A DNA stretch of 64,000 bases from Streptomyces sp. P9-A4 (GTDB lineage: Bacteria; Actinomycetota; Actinomycetes; Streptomycetales; Streptomycetaceae), in the NCBI RefSeq assembly GCF_036634195.1, contig NZ_JAZIFY010000001.1, positions 2,366,501-2,430,500 of the forward strand, in the 5' to 3' direction. The position numbers were made by a program, and so were the translations under genes. This document shows positions 48,348 through 57,137 of this stretch, one piece after another; position 1 is the stretch's first letter, and each line of letters starts with the position of its first letter. The notes under the pieces were generated by a model. That model saw nothing but the letters and a program-made list of their open reading frames with translations. It made no database searches and was not told the DNA's origin.

Positions 48348-48860
48348 ATGGAGACGAAGAACCCCGGACCCGCCCATGACGCCGTCGACGCCATCGCCGA
48401 CCAGTGGGCGGCCGTGCGCCCCGACCTGGACACCGTGCCGATGGCCGTGTTCGGGCGGATCTACCGCCTGTCCAACGCCATGCGCGGCAGGGTCGACAAG
48501 GCGTACGCGCCCTACGGCATGGCACTCGGGGAGTTCGACGTGCTCGCGACCCTGCGCAGGTCCGGCGAGCCGTACACGCTCTCACCGCGCGAGCTGACCG
48601 CCACGCTGATGATCACGACCGGCGGGATGACCGGCCGACTGGACAAGCTGGAGAAGGCCGGGCTGCTCACCCGCAGCCCCGACCCGAACGACCGGCGGGG
48701 CCTGCGGGTCACGCTCAGCGAGCGCGGCCGGGAGCTGGTGGACCGGGCCGTCGAGGCCGGTCTCGGGGAGCAGCGCGCCGCCCTGGAGGCCGCGCTCACC
48801 GAGGAGGAGGCGGACCAGCTGACCGGGCTGCTGCGGAAACTGCTCGCCACGACGGTGTGA
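48348..48860 (+). CDS. MarR-family transcriptional regulator
   Basis: A 170-residue protein started at the ATG giving METKNPGPAHDAVDAIAD, with AAGAGGAG upstream. The winged helix is visible: LSPRELTATLMITTGGMTGRLDKLEKAGLL, then the wing RSPDPNDRRGLRVTLSERG. It is divergent from the EamA exporter, which it probably represses until a ligand binds. Confidence 0.93.
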   Translation: METKNPGPAHDAVDAIADQWAAVRPDLDTVPMAVFGRIYRLSNAMRGRVDKAYAPYGMALGEFDVLATLRRSGEPYTLSPRELTATLMITTGGMTGRLDKLEKAGLLTRSPDPNDRRGLRVTLSERGRELVDRAVEAGLGEQRAALEAALTEEEADQLTGLLRKLLATTV

Positions 48861-48926
48861 GGGGCCGGACCCCCGCGAGGGGCCTGCCTCCGCCGGCCCC
48901 GGGCCCGTGAAGGGCCTTGACGCACG

Positions 48927-48967
48927 CGAGGGCGCCGCGCGGTACCTCGTACCGTGCGGCGCCCTCG
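48927..48967. terminator. Bidirectional hairpin terminator after marR
   Basis: 19-bp stem with one G-U pair (48927-48945 with 48949-48967) and a 3-nt loop, between two convergent genes. Confidence 0.85.
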
Positions 48968-48988
48968 GCGGAGAGAAGGAAGCGGCCG

Positions 48989-49216
48989 TCAGGCCTTCTT
49001 GGACTTGTCGAGCACCATCACCAGGCCGGCGATCACCAGGAACAGCACCAGCGGTGTGGCCACGAACAGACCGAGGGTCTCGATGACCTCCAGCTTGGGA
49101 GCCGGGTCGTCGCCGTCGTCGCGGGTGAGAGCGAGCGCGGGGGACGACATGAGCAGCATCATCAGCGTCGTACCGGCCGCGATCGAGCCGGCGCGCAGTG
49201 CGTTCTTCTTGTCCAC
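48989..49216 (-). CDS. Small membrane protein of unknown function
   Basis: A 75-residue protein with a GTG start (VDKKNALRAGSIAAGTTLMM). A signal-peptide-like first helix ends in SSPALA. An acidic segment (RDDGDDPAPKLEVIET) and a C-terminal membrane helix (LGLFVATPLVLFLVIAGLVMV, then DKSKKA) follow. This suggests a short extracellular loop or cleaved protein with one anchor. It is downstream of malQ on the same strand with a 20-bp gap. Confidence 0.65.
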   Translation of the reverse strand: MDKKNALRAGSIAAGTTLMMLLMSSPALALTRDDGDDPAPKLEVIETLGLFVATPLVLFLVIAGLVMVLDKSKKA

Positions 49217-49236
49217 GGTGCAAACGTAGCGAACAC

Positions 49237-51345
49237 CTAAACGGGCCGCGCGCCCGGGGGTGCCGTACGGGCGTCCGGGGCCTCCGTCCCGGCCCTGAGT
49301 TCACGCAGCAGCGCGTGCGCGCGGGGCGAGGCCGCGAGCCCTTCCAGGGTGAGCGGCTGCCCGTCCGGGCCCGCCAGCGGCAGCCGCCAGTTGGGGTACT
49401 CGTCCCAGGTGCCCGGCAGGTTCTGCGGTCTGCGGTCCCCCACCGTGTCCGGCAGCCACACCCCCACCATCCGGGCCGGGGTGCCGAGCAGGAACCGGTG
49501 GACGGCCCTGATCTCCGCCTCGTCGTCCCCGGGTCCCCCCGGCCCCTCGGGAAGCAGCCCGAGCCGCTCGAACAGGCCGAGCCACTCGGCGGTCTCGGCC
49601 GCGTCCGCCGCCCGCTCGCGCCCCAGGTCGCCGGCGAGCAGCCCGAGCCGGTGCCGCAGGGTGACGTGGTCGCCGGAGAGCCGGGCGGCCGTCGGGGGCA
49701 GGTCGTGGGTGGTGGCGGTGGCCACGCACGCGGCCCGCCAGGCGTCCTGCGGGAGCGGCCGGCCGGTGCCCTCCCAGTCCCGCTCGAACCAGAGCACGGA
49801 GGTGCCGAACACCCCGCGCCCGGCCAGTGCCTCGCGCACCCCCGGCTCGACCGTGCCGAGGTCCTCGCCGATGACCAGGGCCCCGGCGCGGTGGGCCTCC
49901 AGGACGAGGACCGCGAGCATCGCCTCGGCGTCGTACCGGACGTAGGTGCCCTCGGTGGGCTCGCGGCCCTCCGGCACCCACCAGAGCCGGAACAGGCCCA
50001 TCACATGGTCGATGCGCAGCGCGCCCGCGTGCCGCAGGAGTTCGCGCAGGAGACCGCGGTACGGGGCGTAGCCGGCGGCGGCGAGGGCGTCGGGGCGCCA
50101 GGGCGGCAGGCCCCAGTCCTGGCCGCGGGCGTTGAACGCGTCGGGCGGGGCGCCGACCGACATGGCGGCCGCGAAGGCGTCCTGCCGGGCCCAGACGTCG
50201 GAGCCCTCCGGGTGGACGCCGACCGCCAGGTCGTGGACGATCCCGACGGCCATCCCGGCCTCGCGGGCCGCCGAGGCGGCGTCGGCGAGCTGCCGGTCCG
50301 TCAGCCAGGCGAGCCGGCAGTGGAAGTCGACCCGGGCGGCCAGAGCGGGGTCGTCGCGGACCACGGCCTCCGCCGTGCGCGGGTCGCGCAGCGGTTCGGG
50401 CCAGCCGCGCCAGTGGTGGCCGTACCGCTCGGCGAGGGCCTGGTAGGTGGCGTGGTCCTCCAGGGCGCGGCCCCGCGCGGCCAGGAAGTCGTGGAAGTCG
50501 GCGCGCCGCCCCGGGCCGGGCTCCACGCTCCCGAGGACGAGTTCCAGGGCGCGCAGCTTGACCTCCCACACGGCGTCCCGGTCGATGGACGCGCCCTTGC
50601 CGAGGACCCGTTCGCGCAGTTCGGCGGCCTCGGCGAGGATGCCGTCGAGCTCCTCGCGGCGCTCGGGGCCGACCAGGGCGTACTCGGGGATCTCCTCGAT
50701 GCGCAGGTGCACGGGGTCGGGGAAGCGGCGGGAGGAGGGGCGGTACGGGGAGGGGTCGCCCGGAGCCCCGGGCACGCCCGCGTGGAGCGGGTTGACCTGG
50801 ACGAAACCGGCCCCGTGGGTGCGGCCCGCCCAGGTGACGAGCTCCCGCAGGTCGCCGAGGTCGCCCATGCCCCAGGAGCGGGTGGAGAGCAGCGAGTAGA
50901 GCTGGACGAGGAGTCCGTAGGAGCGCCGCTCGGGAGCGGGTACGCGCGCGGGGCTCACGATCAGGGTGGCGGTGGCCGTGCGCCCGTCGGGGGCCTGCGC
51001 GTCGACCGTGTGGACGCCGAGGGGCAGCCGCTCCCAGTCCTCGCCGGTGAGGACCGCGCCGCCCTCGGTGGTGACGCGGAGCCGGGTGCCGGGCGGCAGG
51101 CCGTCGGGCGGGCGGACGGGCTCCTCGCTGTGCCGCCTGACCAGGGTCGGGGGCAACAGCCGCTCCCGGTCGGCCCGTTCCGCCGCTTCGAGGGCTGCGG
51201 CGGCGGCCTCGGGGGTGGCCGCGTCCACGCCGAGGGCGCCGAGGACGGCCACCACGGTCGTGTCCGGTACGGGCACGGTGACCCCTTCGGAGGGGCTGTA
51301 CGCGGTGGCGACGCCGTGACGGGCGGCGAGACGGGCCAGGGTCAC
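49237..51345 (-). CDS. malQ: 4-alpha-glucanotransferase (amylomaltase, GH77)
   Basis: A 702-residue protein with a GTG start (VTLARLAARHGVATAY). GH77 motifs are present: ALRIDHVMGLFRLWWVP with the catalytic Asp, and VIGEDLGTVEP with the acid/base Glu. The N-terminal ~160 residues are an extra beta domain typical of actinobacterial MalQ. It transfers maltooligosyl units in maltodextrin and glycogen metabolism. The Shine-Dalgarno GGAG lies inside the end of the upstream small ORF, implying translational coupling. Confidence 0.94.
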   Translation of the reverse strand: MTLARLAARHGVATAYSPSEGVTVPVPDTTVVAVLGALGVDAATPEAAAAALEAAERADRERLLPPTLVRRHSEEPVRPPDGLPPGTRLRVTTEGGAVLTGEDWERLPLGVHTVDAQAPDGRTATATLIVSPARVPAPERRSYGLLVQLYSLLSTRSWGMGDLGDLRELVTWAGRTHGAGFVQVNPLHAGVPGAPGDPSPYRPSSRRFPDPVHLRIEEIPEYALVGPERREELDGILAEAAELRERVLGKGASIDRDAVWEVKLRALELVLGSVEPGPGRRADFHDFLAARGRALEDHATYQALAERYGHHWRGWPEPLRDPRTAEAVVRDDPALAARVDFHCRLAWLTDRQLADAASAAREAGMAVGIVHDLAVGVHPEGSDVWARQDAFAAAMSVGAPPDAFNARGQDWGLPPWRPDALAAAGYAPYRGLLRELLRHAGALRIDHVMGLFRLWWVPEGREPTEGTYVRYDAEAMLAVLVLEAHRAGALVIGEDLGTVEPGVREALAGRGVFGTSVLWFERDWEGTGRPLPQDAWRAACVATATTHDLPPTAARLSGDHVTLRHRLGLLAGDLGRERAADAAETAEWLGLFERLGLLPEGPGGPGDDEAEIRAVHRFLLGTPARMVGVWLPDTVGDRRPQNLPGTWDEYPNWRLPLAGPDGQPLTLEGLAASPRAHALLRELRAGTEAPDARTAPPGARPV

Positions 51346-51346
51346 T

Positions 51347-51547
51347 TCACACTCCGGGGGACTCCGTGCCGACCGCGCTGCCGGGGGCGGTGGCTTCGCT
51401 GGTGAGGGGGGCCGCCACGGTGAGCGGCGGTTCGCTGGTCAGGGGCGCGGCGTCGGGGAGCGGCGGTTCGCTGGTCAGCGGTTCGCCGCCGGGCGCCGGC
51501 TGCTGCGGAATCCGTATCCGTCCGAGGTGCTGGGCGGTCGTGGTCAC
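51347..51547 (-). CDS. Small ORF with three 12-residue repeats, upstream of malQ
   Basis: A 66-residue ORF with a GTG start (VTTTAQHLGRIRIPQQPAPG) and GGGAGA about 4-6 nt upstream. From residue 23 to 58 it consists of three 12-residue units: PLTSEPPLPDAA, PLTSEPPLTVAA, PLTSEATAPGSA. The stop is 1 bp from the malQ GTG, and the final codons carry the malQ ribosome-binding site. It may act as a leader cistron, or be a real Pro/Thr/Ser-rich small protein. I recognise no family. Confidence 0.6.
   Translation of the reverse strand: MTTTAQHLGRIRIPQQPAPGGEPLTSEPPLPDAAPLTSEPPLTVAAPLTSEATAPGSAVGTESPGV
51374..51481 (-). repeat. Three in-frame 36-bp tandem repeats
   Basis: Exact 36-nt periodicity encodes three 12-residue units. 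The first two share a nearly identical 21-nt core coding for LTSEPPL. The third is diverged after LTSE. Confidence 0.8.
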
Positions 51548-51639
51548 GGGGGTCTCCCGATTCGTCTCGACAGGTGGGACCTGGGTCACGAAGGGAGGCC
51601 TACCCACCGCACCTCGTTTTACCGGCGGAAAGTGACGAA

Positions 51640-51701
51640 GTGACGTCACCTCGCCGACGGCTCGCCGGGCAAAGCCGACACATCGGCCACTCTCATTGAC
51701 A
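51640..51701. promoter_or_regulatory. Palindrome and promoter element between the malQ operon and the GH84 gene
   Basis: A perfect 10-bp palindrome GTGACGTCAC lies at 51640-51649 in the 236-bp divergent region, with a direct AGTGACG repeat next to it. A TTGACA -35-like element is at 51696-51701 with only a poor -10 (TGGGCT) 18 nt further. No DasR-type site is recognised. Confidence 0.35.
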
Positions 51702-51783
51702 CCCCAGTGCGACGGGTGGTGGGCTCGTGACCTACTCGTGACCATCCGGCGGAGCGGCCGGGACCCGGCCGAAGGGAGACCCC

Positions 51784-54700
51784 GTGCACCTCGGGCGCAG
51801 GAAGCGCACCGCGACGGCCGTGGCCGCCGCCGTCATCGGCGGCCTCCTCGGTGGCGTGGTGCCCGGCTCGGCGCTGGCGCTCCCGGAGGCCCCGGCCTCC
51901 CCGGCGGCGCTCGGGGCCCCGCACGCGCCGCTCGCGCCGCCGTCCCCGGTGACGCCTTCCGCCCCGAAGGCCCCGACAGCCCCCACCGCCACCGCGCGGA
52001 CCGCCACCGCCGGTGTTCCCGCCGTCTGGCCCCGGCCGCAGTCCCTGACCGCCGCAGGGACCTCCGTACGCCTCGGGAACGAGGTGACGCTGCTCGCCGA
52101 CGAGGACGCCGATCCGTACGCCCTCACGGCCCTGCGCGCGCTGCTGCGGGCCGCCGGGGTGCGGACGGTCCACGAGGGTCTCCCGGGCCGGGGGCCGGTC
52201 CTGCGGGTCGCGGGGCCCGACGGCTCGGCCGCGGAGGAGGCGCTGAGCGCCCTGCGGGTGCCCGACCGGATCGATCTGCCGCGCGGCGGCTACCGGCTCG
52301 CCACGGGCCGCTTCCAGGGCCGGGACACGGTCGCCCTGGACGGGGTGGGCGGGGACGGGCTGTTCCACGCCGTGCAGACGCTGCGTCAGCTCATCGGCGA
52401 GGGCCGGGAGGTCCCCGGGGTCGTGGTCCGCGACTGGCCGGGCACGGCCGAGCGCGGGATCACGGAGGGCTTCTACGGCAGCCCCTGGACGGCGCGGCAG
52501 CGGCTCGCCCAGATCGACTTCCTGGGCCGGACCAAGCAGAACCGCTACCTGTACGCGCCCGGCGACGACCCGTACCGGGGGGCGCAGTGGCGCGAGCCCT
52601 ACCCGGCCGCCCAGCAGGCCGAGTTCCGGGCGCTCGCGGAGCGGGCCCGCGCGAACCACGTGACGCTCGGCTGGGCCGTCTCGCCCGCCCAGTCGATGTG
52701 CCTGTCCTCGGGCTCCGACGTGACGGCGCTGACCCGGAAGCTCGACGCGATGTGGGCGCTCGGCGTGCGCTCCTTCCAGCTCCAGTTCCAGGACGCCTCC
52801 TACGACGAGTGGCACTGCGACCGGGACGCCGACGTCTTCGGGCGGGGCCCGGAGGCGGCGGCGTCCGCCCACGCGCGCGTGGCGAACACCGTGGCCCGCC
52901 GGTTCGCCGAACGGCACCCGGACGCCGAGCCGCTGACGGTGATGCCGACGGAGTACTACCAGGACGGCGCGACCGCGTACCGCACGAAGCTCGCCGAGGC
53001 GCTCGACGCGGACGTGCGGGTGGCGTGGACCGGTGTCGGGGTCGTCCCGCGCACGATCACCGGGGGCGAGCTGGCCGGGGCGCGCGGCGCCCTGCGCCAC
53101 CCGCTGGTCACCATGGACAACTACCCGGTCAACGACTACGCCCAGGACCGGCTGTTCCTCGGCCCGGCCACCGGCCGGGACCCGGCGGTGGCCGCCGGTT
53201 CCGCCGCCTACCTGGCCCACGCGATGGAGCAGCCGGCCGCCTCCCGGGTGCCGCTCTTCACCGCCGCCGACTACGCCTGGAACCCGCGCGGCTACCGGCC
53301 GCGGGAGTCCTGGCGGGCGGCCGTCGACGACCTCGCGGGCCCCGAACCGGCCGCCCGCGAGGCACTGCGGGCGCTCGTCGGGAACGGCGCCTCCTCGGTC
53401 CTCGACCCGGCGGGCGAATCGGCGTACCTGAAGCCCCTCCTGGACGCCTTCTGGGCCTCCCGCGCGACCACCGGCGCCGGGACGGACGCGCGGCGGGAGA
53501 AGGCGGCGCGGGAGCTGCGGGACGCCTTCACTGTGATGCGCGGGGCCCCCGAGCGGCTCGCGGCCACCGCCGACGGCGCCCTCGGCGACGAGACCGGCCC
53601 CTGGCTCGACCAGCTCTCCCGGTACGGCCTCGCGGGCGAGACGGCGGTCGACATGCTGCTCGCCCAGGGGCGCGGCGACGGCGCGGCGGCCTGGGAGGCG
53701 CAGCTGCGCCTCGAACCGCTGCGGAAGGAACTCGCGGCGAGCCGGGTGACGGTCGGCGCGGGGGTGCTGGACCCGTTCCTCACACGCGCGGTGGACCGGT
53801 CCGCGGCCTGGACCGGCGCCGACCGCACCCCGGCGGCCCGTGCCGACCGCGCGAGCGGCTCGTACACGGTGCGGCTCGACCGGGCGCGGTCCGTGGAGGC
53901 GCTGACCGTGATGGCCGAGCCGGGCGGGGGCGGCCACGCGCGCGTGGAGGCGTTCGTGCCGGGCGAGGGCTGGCGGTCGCTGGGCCCGCTGTCGGCGTCC
54001 GGGTGGACCCAGACCGAGCCGAAGGGGCTGCGGGCGGACGCGCTGCGGGTCGTGTGGGACGCCGAGGAGCCCGCGCCCGAGGTGCGGGCGCTGGTGCCCT
54101 GGTTCGCGGACGGGCCGCGCGCGGGGCTCGACCTGGCGCGGGCGGAGACGGACGCGGAGATCGGCGGCCCGGCGCTGAAGGTGGACGTGGAGCTGTCGGG
54201 GCGGCGCGCGGGCGAGGTGCGCGGGCCGCTGACGGCGAGGGCCCCGAAGGGGGTCACCGTACGGCTGCCGAAGGAGGCCGTGGTGGAGCGGGGCGCGCGG
54301 ACGACCGTCCCGCTGGAGGTGTCGGTGGCGCCGGGCGTGCCGGTGGGGGCGTACCGGGTGCCGGTGTCCTTCGCGGGCGAGGAGCGGGTGCTGACCGTGC
54401 GGGCCTTCCCCCGTACGGCCGGTCCGGATCTGGCGCGGGCGGCGACGGCCTCCTCCTCGGGCGACGAGACGGCGGACTTCCCGGCCGCCTCGGCGGTGGA
54501 CGGCGATCCGGCCACCCGCTGGTCCTCCCCCGCGGAGGACGGCGCCTGGTGGCAGCTGGAGCTGCCGGAGCCGGCCCGGATAGGGCGGGTGGTGCTGCAC
54601 TGGCAGGACGCGTACGCCTCCCGCTACCGGGTCCAGGTCTCGGCCGACGGGCGCGTGTGGCGCACGGCGGCGGCGGTGGCGGACGGCAGGGGCGGCCGGG

Positions 54701-54969
54701 AGTCGGTCCGGATGGACGCGGCGGACACCCGTTTCCTGCGGGTGCAGGGGGAGTCGCGGGCGACCCGGTTCGGCTACTCGCTCTGGTCGGTGGAGACGTA
54801 CGCGGTGGCGGCGCCGAAGCGGCCCGCGGGCACGGGGCCGGCCCGGTCCGCCCAGGAGGGGCCCGCGAACCCGCCGGAGAAGACTCCGGACACCGCGCCC
54901 GTCACCGCTCCCGGCACCGCGCCGGACGCCGCGTCGGCGGGCACGCCGGAAGAGCGGCCCACCCCCTGA
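51784..54969 (+). CDS. Secreted GH84-family beta-N-acetylglucosaminidase-like protein with F5/8 domain
   Basis: A 1061-residue protein with a GTG start (VHLGRRKRTATAVAAAVIGG) and GGGAG upstream. A signal peptide ends near residue 33 (ALALPEA). A GH20b-like N-terminal domain (~80-215) is followed by the GH84 catalytic domain, with EGFYGSPW at 228-235. The conserved catalytic Asp-Asp pair appears as Gln336-Asp337 (LQFQDASYDEW). A discoidin/CBM32 domain covers ~880-1008. The last ~50 residues are Pro/Thr/Ala-rich. It probably acts on extracellular GlcNAc glycans, but activity is uncertain because of the Q. Confidence 0.85.
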   Translation: MHLGRRKRTATAVAAAVIGGLLGGVVPGSALALPEAPASPAALGAPHAPLAPPSPVTPSAPKAPTAPTATARTATAGVPAVWPRPQSLTAAGTSVRLGNEVTLLADEDADPYALTALRALLRAAGVRTVHEGLPGRGPVLRVAGPDGSAAEEALSALRVPDRIDLPRGGYRLATGRFQGRDTVALDGVGGDGLFHAVQTLRQLIGEGREVPGVVVRDWPGTAERGITEGFYGSPWTARQRLAQIDFLGRTKQNRYLYAPGDDPYRGAQWREPYPAAQQAEFRALAERARANHVTLGWAVSPAQSMCLSSGSDVTALTRKLDAMWALGVRSFQLQFQDASYDEWHCDRDADVFGRGPEAAASAHARVANTVARRFAERHPDAEPLTVMPTEYYQDGATAYRTKLAEALDADVRVAWTGVGVVPRTITGGELAGARGALRHPLVTMDNYPVNDYAQDRLFLGPATGRDPAVAAGSAAYLAHAMEQPAASRVPLFTAADYAWNPRGYRPRESWRAAVDDLAGPEPAAREALRALVGNGASSVLDPAGESAYLKPLLDAFWASRATTGAGTDARREKAARELRDAFTVMRGAPERLAATADGALGDETGPWLDQLSRYGLAGETAVDMLLAQGRGDGAAAWEAQLRLEPLRKELAASRVTVGAGVLDPFLTRAVDRSAAWTGADRTPAARADRASGSYTVRLDRARSVEALTVMAEPGGGGHARVEAFVPGEGWRSLGPLSASGWTQTEPKGLRADALRVVWDAEEPAPEVRALVPWFADGPRAGLDLARAETDAEIGGPALKVDVELSGRRAGEVRGPLTARAPKGVTVRLPKEAVVERGARTTVPLEVSVAPGVPVGAYRVPVSFAGEERVLTVRAFPRTAGPDLARAATASSSGDETADFPAASAVDGDPATRWSSPAEDGAWWQLELPEPARIGRVVLHWQDAYASRYRVQVSADGRVWRTAAAVADGRGGRESVRMDAADTRFLRVQGESRATRFGYSLWSVETYAVAAPKRPAGTGPARSAQEGPANPPEKTPDTAPVTAPGTAPDAASAGTPEERPTP

Positions 54970-55066
54970 GGGGTGCGCCGCCCGGTTCCGTACCGCCGCG
55001 TACGCGAAGCCGTACCGTCCCGCGCAGGCGGTGCCGTACCGCCCCCGCGTACGCGAAAGGCCCGGC

Positions 55067-55630
55067 TCAACCCGTCGTCAGCGCCCTCACGGGGGCGTCT
55101 GCGACGGAGTCGATCCGGGCCATCACGTCCTCGGCTCCGTACGGCTGGAGGTACGGCAGCCAGCGGGGGTCCCGGTGTCCGGTCCCGATGATCCGCCAGG
55201 CCAGGCCGGTGGGCGGGGCCGGTTGGTGGCGCAGCCGCCAGCCGATCTCGCGCAGGTGGCGGTCGGCCTTGACGTGATTGCAGCGGCGGCAGGCCGCCAC
55301 CACGTTCTCCCAGGCGTGGGTGCCCCCACGGCTGCGCGGGATGACGTGGTCGACGCTGGTCGCGACCGCCCCGCAGTACGCGCAGCGCCCGCCGTCACGG
55401 GCGAAGAGGGCCCTGCGGGTCAAGGGAACGGGCCCCCGGTAGGGGACCCGCACGAAGCGCTTCAGTCGCACCACGCTGGGCGCGGGGACGACTTGGGTCT
55501 CGCTGTGCAGGAAGGCGCCGGATTCCTCGAGGCAGAGAGCCTTGTTCTCCAGGACGAGGACGAGTGCGCGGCGGAGCGGTACGACGCCGAGCGGCTCGTA
55601 CGACGCGTTGAGGACCAGGACATGCGGCAC
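55067..55630 (-). CDS. HNH endonuclease family protein
   Basis: A 187-residue protein with a GTG start (VPHVLVLNASYEPLGVVPLR) and GGAGG upstream. The HNH domain is clear: CAYCG, SVDHVIPRSRGGTHAWENVVAACRRCNHVKADR, giving the catalytic His-Asn-His and two CxxC zinc pairs. The LVLNASYEPL start is typical of a widespread, probably chromosomal, HNH family in actinobacteria whose role is unclear. Confidence 0.92.
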   Translation of the reverse strand: MPHVLVLNASYEPLGVVPLRRALVLVLENKALCLEESGAFLHSETQVVPAPSVVRLKRFVRVPYRGPVPLTRRALFARDGGRCAYCGAVATSVDHVIPRSRGGTHAWENVVAACRRCNHVKADRHLREIGWRLRHQPAPPTGLAWRIIGTGHRDPRWLPYLQPYGAEDVMARIDSVADAPVRALTTG

Positions 55631-55886
55631 GGATGCCTCCTATGACGCCGGCGGCGCGTGGCTCGCGCCGGGACGAACTGCTCTCAGTCTCCCCTCATGC
55701 CTGGTCGGAACGCCACCACGTACCGGGATCGGGGTGACGGACCCGGCGTGTTCTCGACCACATCGGCATGTCTCCCCTCTGTCTGCCCGGGTGAGGTCGG
55801 TCTCTCCCTCGAACACGGCTACGGGACCATGTCCGACGCCCCGTTACTGTGGATGGCCTGCGTACGCGATGCCTGGAGGTCTTCCC

Positions 55887-56948
55887 GTGTCCTGGTCCGC
55901 CCTTGCGGCTGCCACCGAACCCGAGCCCATTCCGGTGACCCTGGACGAGGCGGCGGAGAAGGCCACGAACGCCGCCAGCTGGGTGGAGGAGAACTGGTCC
56001 ACCTGGCTGAACACCGGGCTGCGCATCCTGCTGATCCTGGTCGTCGCGCTGCTCCTGCGGATGGCCGTCCGCCGTGCCCTGACGAAGCTGATCGAGCGGA
56101 TGAACCGTTCGGCGCAGGCGGTGGAGGGGACGGCCCTGGGCGGTCTGCTGGTCAACACCGAGCGGCGGCGGCAGCGATCGGAGGCGATCGGCTCGGTGCT
56201 GCGTTCGGTGGCGTCGTTCCTGATCCTGGGCACGGCGGGGCTGATGATCCTGGGTGCCTTCAAGATCGATCTGGCGCCGCTGCTCGCCTCTGCCGGTGTG
56301 GCCGGTGTGGCGATCGGTTTCGGCGCGCGCAACCTGGTGACGGACTTCCTGTCGGGCGTCTTCATGATCCTGGAGGACCAGTACGGCGTCGGTGACTCGG
56401 TCGACGCGGGCGTGGCGTCCGGCGAGGTCGTGGAGGTGGGCCTGCGGGTGACGAAGCTGCGGGGCGTGGACGGCGAGATCTGGTACGTGCGCAACGGCGA
56501 GATCAAGCGGATAGGGAACCTCAGCCAGGGCTGGGCGACGGCGGGCGTCGACGTGACGGTCCGGCCGACGGAGGACCTGGACAAGGTGCGGGCCGTGATC
56601 ACCGAGGCGGCGGAGTCCATGGCGAAGGAGGAGCCGTGGAACGAGCGCCTCTGGGGTCCGGTGGAGGTGCTGGGCCTGAACGAGGTGCTGCTCGACTCGA
56701 TGACGGTCCGGGTCTCGGCGAAGACGATGCCGGGGAAGGCGCTCGGCGTGGAGCGCGAGCTGCGCTGGCGCATCAAGCGGGGCCTGGACGAGGCCGGCAT
56801 CCGGATCGTGGGCGGGGTTCCCGCGCAGGCGGAGGAGGCGGCGGCGGACCCGACGGCGGGCATGGCGGCCCCGTCGGCCTTCGCGTCGGCGACCTCGCCC
56901 CAGTCGACGGCGGCGACCCCGCTGCCGAGGCCGGACCTCACCAAGTAG
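55887..56948 (+). CDS. Small-conductance mechanosensitive channel (MscS family)
   Basis: A 353-residue protein. The GTG start (VSWSALAAATEPEPIP) was chosen because GGAGG lies 6 nt upstream. Membrane helices are at ~45-65 and ~115-150. The pore-lining helix and beta domain signature are LLASAGVAGVAIGFGARNLVTDFLSG and GVGDSVDAG. The cytoplasmic domain extends to ~310, followed by an Ala/Pro/Thr-rich tail. It releases osmolytes on hypo-osmotic shock. Confidence 0.93.
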   Translation: MSWSALAAATEPEPIPVTLDEAAEKATNAASWVEENWSTWLNTGLRILLILVVALLLRMAVRRALTKLIERMNRSAQAVEGTALGGLLVNTERRRQRSEAIGSVLRSVASFLILGTAGLMILGAFKIDLAPLLASAGVAGVAIGFGARNLVTDFLSGVFMILEDQYGVGDSVDAGVASGEVVEVGLRVTKLRGVDGEIWYVRNGEIKRIGNLSQGWATAGVDVTVRPTEDLDKVRAVITEAAESMAKEEPWNERLWGPVEVLGLNEVLLDSMTVRVSAKTMPGKALGVERELRWRIKRGLDEAGIRIVGGVPAQAEEAAADPTAGMAAPSAFASATSPQSTAATPLPRPDLTK

Positions 56949-56998
56949 CGGCACTTCACGGCACTTCACGGCGGATCGCGCGAGAACGCGCGAGAACG

Positions 56999-57040
56999 AC
57001 GCCCTCGTGGGTAACACTTCGGTTGCCTTCGGGGGCGTTT
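56999..57040 (+). terminator. Hairpin terminator after the MscS gene
   Basis: ACGCCC pairs with GGGCGT at the base, and GGTAAC/GTTGCC forms an inner stem with an ACTTCG loop. The stem is followed by TTTGTCGT. It would isolate csnR from upstream transcription. Confidence 0.6.
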
Positions 57041-57054
57041 GTCGTACCCGGGTA

Positions 57055-57112
57055 TTGACGACCCGGTGACGCCCGCCTTACCTTCCTCCCAACCCAATAG
57101 GAAACTTTCCTA
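57055..57112 (+). promoter_or_regulatory. csn operon promoter and CsnR-type operator
   Basis: TTGACG (57055-57060), an 18-nt spacer and TACCTT (57079-57084) form a promoter. TAGGAAA-C-TTTCCTA (57098-57112), a perfect 15-bp inverted repeat, lies just after the expected start point and 25 bp before the csnR ATG. It matches the CsnR operator known upstream of chitosanase and csnR genes (AGGAAA-N-TTTCCT, recalled). Confidence 0.8.
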
Positions 57113-57137
57113 ACAGTACGAAGGCAGGTGCGACCCC

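Noticed and set aside
51696..55277. Long (1193-codon) open plus-strand frame over the GH84 gene
   Set aside because: The product is almost all Arg, Gly, Ala and Pro, and the GH84 frame has the recognisable domains.
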